This document shows positions 1 through 5,312 of a stretch of 5,312 bases of DNA, piece by piece. Under the pieces are notes generated by a model. That model was not told where the DNA came from, made no database searches, and saw only the letters and a program-made list of their open reading frames with translations. Made by a program: the position numbers and the translations under genes. Origin of the DNA: Beijerinckiaceae bacterium (GTDB lineage Bacteria; Pseudomonadota; Alphaproteobacteria; Rhizobiales; Beijerinckiaceae); contig CANGOK010000226.1 of NCBI GenBank assembly GCA_947455285.1, positions 1 to 5,312 on the forward strand, given 5' to 3'. The first letter of the stretch is position 1; every line of letters starts with the position of its first letter.

Positions 1-955
1 CATAATCAGCAGCGGTTGGCGTTGGGGCGGCCTGCTGATTGAGCGCGCGTAAGCCATCGATGAGTTCAGTTCGCGTGAGCGCGCCATCCTTGTCAGCGTC
101 CCAGGATGTAAGCGTATCGCGTGACGCTTCTATCTGGGCGAGCTGTTCGTCGGTCACGTTTGCGAGCGTGATCGTACGCTCCGCGCTTGTTCCGTCCTGC
201 GCCGCCTCGCCCATCTGGGCGAGCATCGAATCGGCGGTGTCCATGATGGTGAAGATCGATGTGATCTCCTGCTTGGTGATCTTTCCGTCGCCGTTGGAGT
301 CCCAGGCCTGAACGATGTTGGCGAGCTGCGAGACGTCGCCAAGCGTGGGATCCTTGATCCATGCGCCGGCGATGTCCTCCAGCGTGACATAACCTTTGTT
401 CGTCGTATCGTATAGCGCCATCAGAGCGTCGGCGCGCTCCGCCGGGGTCTGCTGCGGCTGATCGGGCGTCGTAGTCGTTCCGGAGGTCGAATCGGAGGAG
501 GAATTCGACGAACCGGAGCCGGCGGCGCCGTCGGTCGGTGTCGTGGCCGCAGCATCGGTGGCGGGAGTCGTCGCAGGAGTCGAGGGCGTCGTGGCGGTCC
601 CCGACAATTCGTCCTCCGTGATCACCTTGTCGTTGTTCTTGTCGAAGGACGAGAACATCTCGACGGCCTGATATTGGCTGAGCGCGTAATTCGTTGAGAA
701 AGATGGATAAAGCGTACAGTCGAAAATGGTCGGCCGCACCCCGGCCGATGTGAATCCGGTGCTTTGCGTCGAGCCTCGCGAACCCGCGATTTGCTCGGTG
801 CGCTGTAGGACTGCGAAGACCTTCTGGAATTCGCCACCGGTGAGTTTGCCGTCACCATTGGTGTCGACTTCCGAGACGATCATTTTGGCGGATGCGGCGC
901 GATCTCCGCTGGAGGCGGTGAGGGCGGCTATAATATTTGCTGCAAAATCAGTCAC
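1..955 (-). CDS. EF-hand calcium-binding protein, C-terminus cut by window edge
   Basis: The frame is open from a GTG at 955 to the left edge: 318 codons with no stop. The start is well fixed, because the codon just before GTG is an in-frame TAA and GGAGG (961-965) sits 5 nt upstream; the next Met is residue 25. Five 12-residue EF-loops are visible: 31-42 (DTNGDGKLTGGE), 105-116 (DKNNDKVITEDE), 183-194 (DTTNKGYVTLED, degenerate, with Lys at loop position 5), 219-230 (DSNGDGKITKQE) and 286-297 (DADKDGALTRTE). Four of these keep the Asp/Asn/Glu calcium ligands at positions 1, 3, 5 and 12. Residues about 118-171 are a Thr/Ser/Pro/Ala-rich linker separating two EF-hand lobes. No N-terminal signal peptide or membrane segment is seen, so the protein looks cytoplasmic unless exported by a C-terminal signal outside the window. 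Calcium binding follows from the family; the biological role (buffer, sensor or structural) is unknown. It diverges from the GNAT gene. Confidence 0.9.
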   Translation of the reverse strand, partial: MTDFAANIIAALTASSGDRAASAKMIVSEVDTNGDGKLTGGEFQKVFAVLQRTEQIAGSRGSTQSTGFTSAGVRPTIFDCTLYPSFSTNYALSQYQAVEMFSSFDKNNDKVITEDELSGTATTPSTPATTPATDAAATTPTDGAAGSGSSNSSSDSTSGTTTTPDQPQQTPAERADALMALYDTTNKGYVTLEDIAGAWIKDPTLGDVSQLANIVQAWDSNGDGKITKQEITSIFTIMDTADSMLAQMGEAAQDGTSAERTITLANVTDEQLAQIEASRDTLTSWDADKDGALTRTELIDGLRALNQQAAPTPTAADY

Positions 956-984
956 TTAAGCCTCCAATCGATTATTTGCAGCAA
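937..984. repeat. Paired TTGCWGCAA elements / 10-bp inverted repeat around a start codon
   Basis: TTGCTGCAAA at 937-946 is the exact reverse complement of TTTGCAGCAA at 975-984. Each arm contains the odd palindrome TTGC-N-GCAA, centred at 941 and 980 (39 bp apart). The 28 bp between the arms hold the SD and GTG start of the EF-hand gene. The left arm lies inside the coding sequence (codons about 4-7) and the right arm in the leader. It may be a pair of protein-binding sites or an mRNA hairpin presenting the SD in its loop; which of these, if either, cannot be told here. Confidence 0.4.
961..965 (-). promoter_or_regulatory. Ribosome binding site of the EF-hand gene
   Basis: On the minus strand GGAGG is followed by a 5-nt spacer (CTTAA) and the GTG at 955-953. 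It decides in favour of the GTG start over the ATG at 883, and an in-frame TAA lies between the SD and the start. Confidence 0.8.
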
Positions 985-1102
985 TTTTTGTGCCGATGGC
1001 GGCCTGAGCGCCGACGTCCGATGGGCAGTCTTGAGCGATGCAATTTAAGTTTCGTTTCTGATCTAATAAGTAACCTACCTCCATCTTTCTATTGCGATTG
1101 GG

Positions 1103-1633
1103 ATGGCGAGGGTCCACACTTCCCGCATGGATCAGACAGTCATCACCGTTCGCAGGGCGCGCAGGGTTGACGCGGAGAACATCGCCGCGGTCCATGATGC
1201 GGCCTGGCGCAGCGCCTATCGAGGCCTTATTCCCGGCGGCGAGCTTGAGCGCATGATCGCTCGCAGGGGTCCGCATTGGTGGGACGCCGCAATCGCCCGC
1301 GGCTCCCGGCTTTTGGTGCTCGACTTCGCCGATACGATTGGCGGCTATGCGAGCTATGGCCGCAATCGCGTGCCCTCCCTTCCCCACCGTGGCGAACTCT
1401 TCGAACTCTATCTCGCCCCGCAGTTTCAGGGCCTCGGCTTCGGCCGCAGGCTGTTCGAGGCGGCGCGCGCCGATCTCGCAGAGAATGGCTATCCATCGCT
1501 TCTGGTCTGGGCTTTGGCGGACAATGAGCGCGCGATCTCGTTCTATGAGCGTCTTGGCGGCAAGAGAGTGCGCTGCGCCCCCGAACAGTTCGGTCACGAG
1601 ACGCGTGAGCGCGTAGCCTTCGGGTTCGAATAG
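1103..1633 (+). CDS. GNAT-family N-acetyltransferase
   Basis: A 176-residue single-domain protein of the Gcn5-related acetyltransferase fold, which moves an acetyl group from acetyl-CoA to an amine. The N-terminal helices carry HDAAWRSAYRGLIP (31-44), typical of many RimI-like GNATs. Strand beta-4 (ELFELYLAP, 98-106) leads into the acetyl-CoA pyrophosphate loop QFQGLGFG (107-114), the Q/R-x-x-G-x-G/A motif A. Then LLVWALADNERAISFYERLGG (split at 133-144 and 145-153) is the usual motif B with Asn141 and Tyr148. Length is normal for the family. The substrate (small molecule, antibiotic or protein N-terminus) cannot be read from the sequence. An alternative start is Met9 at 1127; neither start has a good Shine-Dalgarno sequence, and the domain begins near residue 14, so both fit. 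It lies upstream of ppa on the same strand but with a gap of about 90 bp, so co-transcription is uncertain. Confidence 0.9.
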   Translation: MARVHTSRMDQTVITVRRARRVDAENIAAVHDAAWRSAYRGLIPGGELERMIARRGPHWWDAAIARGSRLLVLDFADTIGGYASYGRNRVPSLPHRGELFELYLAPQFQGLGFGRRLFEAARADLAENGYPSLLVWALADNERAISFYERLGGKRVRCAPEQFGHETRERVAFGFE

Positions 1634-1679
1634 GGCTGGCGCCTCATTTAGTCTGACTTGCCCAACTTCGTTCCTGCGC

Positions 1680-1704
1680 CTAGAGAGGCGACATCTAGAG
1701 AGGC
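1680..1704 (+). repeat. Tandem 10-bp direct repeat in the ppa leader
   Basis: CTAGAGAGGC occurs at 1680-1689 and again, identically, at 1695-1704, a period of 15 bp, ending 23 bp before the preferred ppa start. Preceding bases make the first copy part of a small stem, GCCT-AGAG-AGGC (1678-1689). The repeat may be a small duplication or a binding site. A very weak promoter-like pair (TTGCCC at 1658-1663, 17-bp spacer, TAGAGA at 1681-1686) overlaps the first copy. Confidence 0.4.
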
Positions 1705-1717
1705 TCCTTGCAGATGC

Positions 1718-1721
1718 GGAG
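1718..1721 (+). promoter_or_regulatory. Ribosome binding site of ppa
   Basis: GGAG lies 6 nt before the ATG at 1728, 3 nt before the ATG at 1725, and directly abuts the TTG at 1722. The spacing favours 1728 as the real start. Confidence 0.6.
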
Positions 1722-1727
1722 TTGATG

Positions 1728-2273
1728 ATGCGCCTTGAAGCAGTTGCGATCGGAAAGAATCCGCCTGACGACGTCAATGTCGTGATCGAAGTTCCGATCG
1801 GTGGCGAGCCCATCAAATATGAGATGGACAAGGAATCGGGCGCCCTGATGGTCGATCGGTTCCTCTACACTTCCATGCGTTATCCCGGGAACTACGGGTT
1901 CATTCCCCATACGCTTTCTGAAGATGGCGATCCCTGCGACGTCATCGTCGCCAACACCCGCGCCATCATTCCCGGCGCGGTGATGAACTGCCGCATCGTC
2001 GGCGTTCTCCTCATGGAGGACGAAGCTGGCGGCGATGAGAAGCTCGTCGCTGTGCCTTCGCCGAAACTCACGCGCCGCTATGAAAAGGTGCTGAATTATA
2101 CGGATCTGCCGCAGATCACGCTGGATCAGATCAAGCATTTCTTCGAGCACTACAAGGATCTTGAACCCGGCAAATGGGTCAAGGTCGTGCGTTGGGGCGA
2201 TGCGGCTGAGGCCAAGGCGATCGTCATGCAGGGCGTTGAACGCGCCAAGGCCGCCAAGAAGGCCGGCAAGTAA
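1728..2273 (+). CDS. ppa: Inorganic pyrophosphatase, family I soluble
   Basis: Hydrolyses pyrophosphate to two phosphates in the cytoplasm, pulling nucleotide, tRNA-charging and activation reactions forward. The 181-residue product matches the usual bacterial length of about 175-180. All active-site residues known from the E. coli enzyme are present, shifted by one: Glu21, Lys30, Glu32, Arg44, Tyr52, Tyr56, Asp66, Asp68, Asp71, Asp98, Asp103, Lys105, Tyr142 and Lys143. The signature is DGDPCDV (66-72), with Cys70 where the classical pattern has an aliphatic residue. Three possible starts follow one another (TTG 1722, ATG 1725, ATG 1728); the SD spacing and the conserved family N-terminus (MR-x-E/D-A-x-x-IGKNPP) favour 1728. 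The C-terminal tail is Lys/Ala-rich (ERAKAAKKAGK). The gene is likely transcribed on its own: it converges with the minus-strand zinc-ribbon gene 33 bp downstream. Confidence 0.97.
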   Translation: MRLEAVAIGKNPPDDVNVVIEVPIGGEPIKYEMDKESGALMVDRFLYTSMRYPGNYGFIPHTLSEDGDPCDVIVANTRAIIPGAVMNCRIVGVLLMEDEAGGDEKLVAVPSPKLTRRYEKVLNYTDLPQITLDQIKHFFEHYKDLEPGKWVKVVRWGDAAEAKAIVMQGVERAKAAKKAGK

Positions 2274-2306
2274 GCCGCGGCCCATTTTCCATCCTGATCG
2301 CGCCCG

Positions 2307-3035
2307 TCAGCGTTCGGCGGGCGTTGGATCGTTTTGTGCGAAATGAACCCGTAGGGTTTTTCCCTTCTCCGGCGGGGAAATAAGCCGCGCTCGGAATTGG
2401 ATCGCCTCGCTTTGGTCGAGGTTGGCCTTGGGGGCGGGCGTGCTCCAGCGATAAATTTCTCGGCCATCATCATCACGCAGGCTAAGCTCGATGTCGGGCA
2501 CGCTCCGTGCGTGATCGCGCAGGTTCTTGATTTCGCCTTCCACCGCCAGCACCCGTTGCGACGCTTCCACAGTGAAGCGTGATTTGATGTCACGTAATTG
2601 CAGACCTTGCAGGTTCACCGGCAGTCCAATTGCCGCATAGGCGCCCGCCAGGGACGGTGCGGTCCGCACCATCGCATCGCGTTTGATTATGCAAAAGGCC
2701 ATCAGCAGGACGCCGGCGGTGGCCGTCGTCACACGCACCGCGCTCCGTAGCGCCAGCTTACGTTCTGGCGCCCTGACACGGCTCTGCGGCGCTCTTTTAA
2801 CCTGCGGAGCCTCCACCGCCGGCGTCTCAGCTGGTCTCCTTCCGCAGCTTTCAGCCAGCAACGAAATTTCCGGCGCCGCGATGGTCGTGACCGTAGCTTG
2901 CAAAATGGCCGGCTCCAGCCAGCGATGTTCGCATACTGCGCAGCATATGCGTCGCGCCCGCCTGGCGAGAACGGAGCGAGGAAGGCGAAGGCCTGCGGCG
3001 CAGGCGGGGCACTGGATGATGAGCATGATCAGCAT
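2307..3035 (-). CDS. MJ0042-type zinc-ribbon, single-pass membrane protein
   Basis: A 242-residue protein. The N-terminus carries an MJ0042-type zinc ribbon: CPAC (9-12) and CAVCEHRW (32-39), so the likely ligands are Cys9, Cys12, Cys32 and Cys35, with an extra adjacent Cys31. A poorly conserved, basic, Pro/Ala-rich region (about 43-97) precedes a single hydrophobic segment (about 99-117, including AGVLLMAFCII). The C-terminal part (about 140-235) has alternating strands with VLAVEGEIKNL, PDIELSLRDDDGREI and AIQFRARLISPP, resembling the DUF3426-like beta-sandwich often fused to such ribbons. This suggests a cytoplasmic zinc ribbon and a periplasmic domain; the function is unknown. It is divergent from ftsE, an arrangement I recall from other alphaproteobacteria. 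The start at 3035 has no SD; Met4 (3026) is the alternative. A TATAAT box lies 8 nt upstream, hinting at a leaderless message. Confidence 0.85.
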   Translation of the reverse strand: MLIMLIIQCPACAAGLRLPRSVLARRARRICCAVCEHRWLEPAILQATVTTIAAPEISLLAESCGRRPAETPAVEAPQVKRAPQSRVRAPERKLALRSAVRVTTATAGVLLMAFCIIKRDAMVRTAPSLAGAYAAIGLPVNLQGLQLRDIKSRFTVEASQRVLAVEGEIKNLRDHARSVPDIELSLRDDDGREIYRWSTPAPKANLDQSEAIQFRARLISPPEKGKTLRVHFAQNDPTPAER

Positions 3036-3043
3036 TTAAGACA

Positions 3044-3049
3044 ATTATA
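3044..3049 (-). promoter_or_regulatory. Candidate -10 box for the zinc-ribbon gene
   Basis: On the minus strand a perfect TATAAT is followed by TGTCTTAA and then the ATG at 3035. Standard -10 to start spacing puts the transcription start about 2 nt before or at the ATG. It stands out as an AT-rich island in GC-rich sequence. No good -35 is found: the hexamer at a 17-bp spacing is GGGCGC, so the call rests on the -10 box alone. Confidence 0.4.
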
Positions 3050-3128
3050 GTTAAGGTCATGTTATCGCGCCCGCAGTTTCCCGGTCTGGACTTGACCTCG
3101 CGCGGGTCGCAAGCTTCAAGAAGGCTGC

Positions 3129-3132
3129 GAGG
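3129..3132 (+). promoter_or_regulatory. Ribosome binding site of ftsE
   Basis: GAGG followed by a 6-nt spacer and TTG at 3139. It supports the non-ATG start, which also gives the expected family N-terminus (VRFENVGLRYG). Confidence 0.55.
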
Positions 3133-3138
3133 TTTGCC

Positions 3139-3801
3139 TTGGTCCGATTCGAAAATGTCGGTCTGCGCTATGGAATGGGAGCCGAGATCCTTCAGGACCT
3201 CAGCTTCGAGATCGCACCGCAGTCCTTCCAATTCCTCACCGGGCCATCCGGCGCCGGAAAGACGACATTGCTGCGCCTGATGTTGCTCGCGCTGAAGCCG
3301 ACGCGCGGCCTCATCACCTTGTTCGATCGCGACGTGACCGTTCTTGATAAGGATACGATCACGAAGCTGCGGCGACGCATCGGCGTCGTCTTTCAGGACT
3401 TTCGCCTGCTCGATCATCTGACCACCTATGAGAACGTAGCCCTGCCGCTGCGTGTGCAGGGACGCGAAGAGGCGAGTTATCGGGCCGAAGTCATGGAATT
3501 GCTCGGCTGGGTCGGTCTTGGCGAGCGCATGCACATGCTGCCGCCGGTCTTGTCGGGCGGTGAGAAACAGCGCGCCGCAATCGCCCGTGCGCTTATCGTG
3601 CGGCCCGAACTGCTGCTCGCCGATGAGCCCACCGGCAATGTCGATCCGAGCCTCGCGCGCCGCCTGCTGCGTCTCTTCATGGAGCTGAACCGTTCAGGCA
3701 CCGCCGTCGTCATCGCAACGCATGATCTTGCGCTGATGGATCAGTTCGACAGCGCGCGCCGCCTCGTGCTCGGCGATCGTCGGCTGCATATCTATGATTG
3801 A
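3139..3801 (+). CDS. ftsE: Cell division ATP-binding protein FtsE
   Basis: ATPase subunit of the FtsEX complex, an ABC-type system that acts at the septum on the cytoplasmic face of the inner membrane. It does not transport but couples ATP hydrolysis to control of peptidoglycan hydrolysis and divisome assembly. The 220-residue product has the usual FtsE length. Motifs in order: Walker A GPSGAGKTT (35-43), Q-loop VFQDFRLLDHLT (84-95, Gln86), ABC signature LSGGEKQR (138-145), Walker B LLLADEP (158-164) with Glu163, D-loop GNVD (166-169) and switch His195 (ATHD). FtsE is distinguished from other small ABC ATPases by the FENVGLRYG start, the short C-terminus and the adjacent ftsX. Translation starts at TTG with GAGG 6 nt upstream. 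Its stop overlaps the ftsX start by 8 bp, which suggests translational coupling. Confidence 0.95.
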   Translation: MVRFENVGLRYGMGAEILQDLSFEIAPQSFQFLTGPSGAGKTTLLRLMLLALKPTRGLITLFDRDVTVLDKDTITKLRRRIGVVFQDFRLLDHLTTYENVALPLRVQGREEASYRAEVMELLGWVGLGERMHMLPPVLSGGEKQRAAIARALIVRPELLLADEPTGNVDPSLARRLLRLFMELNRSGTAVVIATHDLALMDQFDSARRLVLGDRRLHIYD

Positions 3802-4756
3802 ACGGATCGCGCAAAGGGCACGGCTTCCCCGGCAATGGGAGACGCTTTCGGGCATGAGCCTTAAGCGCAACAAGCCGCTTGTGCCTGCCGAGAGCATCGC
3901 GGGCCGCGCGCTCGTCACGGTCATCGCCATCATGACCTTTCTGGCCTCGTTGGCGGCTGGTTCAGGGATTCTTGTAAGCCAGGCCTCCCGCGATTGGACG
4001 CAAAACGTTTCCCGCGAAATGACGATACAGGTGAAGCCAGTCGCGGGTCGCGACATCGAGGCTGACGTGCGTCAGGCCGCTGATCTCGCGCGCGCGACGT
4101 CTGGCGTCGCCAATGTGAAAATTTTTGATAAGGGACAGTCCGAACATTTGCTGGAGCCATGGCTCGGCACAGGTCTTGATCTTGGGGCGCTGCCGATCCC
4201 TCGTCTCATCGTTCTTGAACTTGGCGCCGCGCGGCTCGACACTGGGCCGCTGCGCAAGGCGCTCGCCGAGCGCGCACCTAACGCCTTGCTGGATGATCAT
4301 CGCCTCTGGCTTGAACGTCTGGCCGCCATGGCCCGCGCTTTGGTCGGCCTCGTCACGCTCATTTTCGCTCTGGTGCTGATGGCCATGGGGCTTGCGGTTA
4401 CTTTCGCCACGCGCGGCGCGATGGCGGGCAATCGCGAAATTGTCGATGTGCTGCATTTCGTCGGCGCGGAAGATCGTTTCATTGCAGCCCAATTCCAGCG
4501 GCACTTTCTCTGGCTTGGCCTGCGTGGCGGTTGCATCGGCGGCGGCTGCGCCATGATGGCTTTCGCCCTATCGGGGCTCGTATCCAGCTGGTTCGGAAAT
4601 TCTGCCGAGTCCGACCAGATACAGGCCATGTTCGGCGGCTTTGGTCTTGGCCTCTTCGGTTATTTCGCCATCGCCCTGATCGCCATTGCGGTCGCCTTGC
4701 TCACAGCGGCCATCTCGCGCACCATTGTGTTCCGTCACCTGCGTTCGCTGAGCTGA
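3794..4756 (+). CDS. ftsX: Cell division protein FtsX
   Basis: Membrane partner of FtsE. The 320-residue product has the FtsX layout: a basic cytoplasmic N-terminal tail (1-38), TM1 (about 39-61), an extracytoplasmic domain (about 62-178), TM2 (about 180-205), a cytoplasmic loop with the permease motif NREIVDVLHFVGA (213-225), TM3 (about 238-263), a short periplasmic loop and TM4 (about 283-307), ending in a basic tail. In other bacteria the extracytoplasmic domain contacts periplasmic activators of cell-wall amidases (EnvC in E. coli). No such partner gene is visible here. The ATG at 3794 overlaps the ftsE stop by 8 bp; an internal Met21 (3854) is a less likely start. The sequence is weakly conserved, as is usual for FtsX, so the call rests on topology, the NREIVDVLHFVGA motif and its position after ftsE. 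Confidence 0.92.
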   Translation: MIERIAQRARLPRQWETLSGMSLKRNKPLVPAESIAGRALVTVIAIMTFLASLAAGSGILVSQASRDWTQNVSREMTIQVKPVAGRDIEADVRQAADLARATSGVANVKIFDKGQSEHLLEPWLGTGLDLGALPIPRLIVLELGAARLDTGPLRKALAERAPNALLDDHRLWLERLAAMARALVGLVTLIFALVLMAMGLAVTFATRGAMAGNREIVDVLHFVGAEDRFIAAQFQRHFLWLGLRGGCIGGGCAMMAFALSGLVSSWFGNSAESDQIQAMFGGFGLGLFGYFAIALIAIAVALLTAAISRTIVFRHLRSLS

Positions 4757-4764
4757 GCAATCCC

Positions 4765-5312
4765 ATGATCGCCCCTGAAAGAGACAAGGGCTTGTTGGCG
4801 AGGCGCTGGCTCAAGCCGGCGGCCTTGCTGTGCCTTGGCTTGTTGGCTGTCGCCTTTGCAGGCTTTCTTCGTTTCTCCAATTCCATCGCGCTCGAAGAGG
4901 CGCCGTTGTCGCGTTCGGGCGTCGCCGCGCTCGCCTTGACTGGCGGAGCCGAGCGTATTCCTGACGCAATAGAATTGCTGGAACGCGGCCATGCAGGCCG
5001 TCTGCTCATCACCGGCGCTAATGCTTCCCTTACGCTGGCGGACGTGGCGCGTCTTGCGCCGCGCTCCAGCAAGATCATCGAATGCTGTGTCGATCTTGGT
5101 TATGAGGCCCGCAACACCATCGGTAACGCACGTGAAGCGCGGCGATGGCTCGATGCGCATGATTTGCGTGGTCCGGTCATCGTGGTCACATCCAACTATC
5201 ATATGCCCAGGGCTCTGGCCGAGCTTGGCCATGAATTGCCTGGCACGGAGTTGATCCCATTCCCTGTCGTCACCGGCCGGCTGCGTCATGGCGCATGGTG
5301 GAACGATGTCGG
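4765..5312 (+). CDS. YdcF/DUF218 family membrane-anchored protein, cut by right edge
   Basis: 182 codons are visible before the window ends. Arg/Lys-flanked residues about 17-36 (PAALLCLGLLAVAFAGFLRF) form one N-terminal membrane anchor, so the rest is probably periplasmic. The DUF218 domain follows: ALTGGAERIPDAIELL (57-72), GRLLITG (78-84), then the typical EARNTIGNA (114-122) and VIVVTSNYHMPRAL (138-151). These are the conserved Gly-Gly, Glu-x-x-x-T-x-x-N and TS-x-Y/H-x-x-R blocks shared with E. coli YdcF, SanA and ElyC. The enzymatic activity of this family is not settled; several members affect envelope integrity. The ATG lies 8 bp after the ftsX stop without a clear SD, so it is probably translated as the third gene of an ftsE-ftsX operon. 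In alphaproteobacteria I would expect an acyltransferase (plsC-like) gene next, but that lies outside the window. Confidence 0.88.
   Translation, partial: MIAPERDKGLLARRWLKPAALLCLGLLAVAFAGFLRFSNSIALEEAPLSRSGVAALALTGGAERIPDAIELLERGHAGRLLITGANASLTLADVARLAPRSSKIIECCVDLGYEARNTIGNAREARRWLDAHDLRGPVIVVTSNYHMPRALAELGHELPGTELIPFPVVTGRLRHGAWWNDV

Noticed and set aside
956..1831. Long minus-strand open frame (291 codons) opposite the GNAT gene and the start of ppa
   Set aside because: It is antisense to two well-supported genes, has no recognisable domain, and its start lies inside ppa. It is a by-product of GC-rich third positions in the real genes.
1695..2285. Minus-strand open frame (196 codons) opposite ppa
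   Set aside because: It covers the full, highly conserved ppa gene on the other strand and encodes His/Asp-rich sequence with no family resemblance.
2301..2325. Possible terminator between ppa and the zinc-ribbon gene (CGCCCG / CGGGCG, 11-nt loop)
   Set aside because: The stem is only 6 bp, followed by just two Ts on the plus strand and none on the minus, and it overlaps the last codons of the minus-strand gene. Too weak to call.
3036..3054. CtrA-like TTAA...TTAA pair in the spacer between the zinc-ribbon gene and ftsE
   Set aside because: The two TTAA elements are 11 nt apart, whereas the CtrA consensus needs 7. The resemblance is probably just AT-richness of the promoter.
3092..3120. TTGACC as a -35 box for ftsE
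   Set aside because: No acceptable -10 is found at 16-18 bp (TTCAAG and neighbours), so no ftsE promoter is called.
2851..3534. Minus-strand open frame (227 codons) across the ftsE start and the zinc-ribbon gene
   Set aside because: It overlaps both real genes in the wrong frame and no motif is seen in the translation.
4735..5289. Minus-strand open frame (184 codons) opposite the YdcF-like gene
   Set aside because: The plus-strand frame carries the conserved DUF218 motifs; the minus frame shows none.
1..5312. Mobile elements, tRNA/rRNA genes, CRISPR arrays, phage or defence genes
   Set aside because: Looked for on both strands and not seen. The visible genes are core or ordinary accessory genes with no sign of insertion boundaries.

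Overview
The window looks like an ordinary chromosomal segment of a GC-rich alphaproteobacterium, most likely in the Hyphomicrobiales (rhizobia / Beijerinckiaceae-Methylocystaceae-like). This rests on the family I pyrophosphatase sequence type, on a membrane-anchored MJ0042 zinc-ribbon gene divergent from ftsE-ftsX followed by a YdcF-like gene (an order I recall from alphaproteobacteria), and on the GC-rich third codon positions. The genus cannot be fixed from this sequence alone.

Layout. Positions 1-955 (minus strand) hold the N-terminal 318 codons of an EF-hand calcium-binding protein that runs off the left edge. It has five EF-loops and a Ser/Thr/Pro/Ala-rich linker, and a GTG start fixed by a strong GGAGG. 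A 147-bp divergent spacer (956-1102) separates it from a GNAT N-acetyltransferase gene (1103-1633, plus). After an 88-94 bp gap carrying a short direct repeat comes ppa, soluble inorganic pyrophosphatase (1728-2273, plus), with the full set of active-site residues. Convergent to ppa is a zinc-ribbon, single-TM protein gene (2307-3035, minus). Its start lies just downstream of a TATAAT box, which suggests a nearly leaderless mRNA. A 103-bp divergent spacer follows, then the cell-division transporter operon: ftsE (3139-3801, TTG start), ftsX (3794-4756, overlapping ftsE by 8 bp), and a YdcF/DUF218 membrane-anchored protein (4765 to beyond the right edge).

How the genes fit together. FtsE and FtsX form the ABC-type complex at the division septum, and the YdcF-like protein is co-transcribed with them, which points to an envelope role. 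The divergent zinc-ribbon membrane protein shares their upstream region. Ppa is housekeeping; the GNAT and EF-hand genes have no visible functional link to the rest.

I found no mobile element, tRNA/rRNA, CRISPR array, phage or defence gene, and no convincing unknown system. The points most worth a second look are the EF-hand protein, the paired TTGCWGCAA elements bracketing its start codon, the leaderless-looking zinc-ribbon gene and the ppa leader repeat. No stretch longer than about 150 bp lacks a gene.
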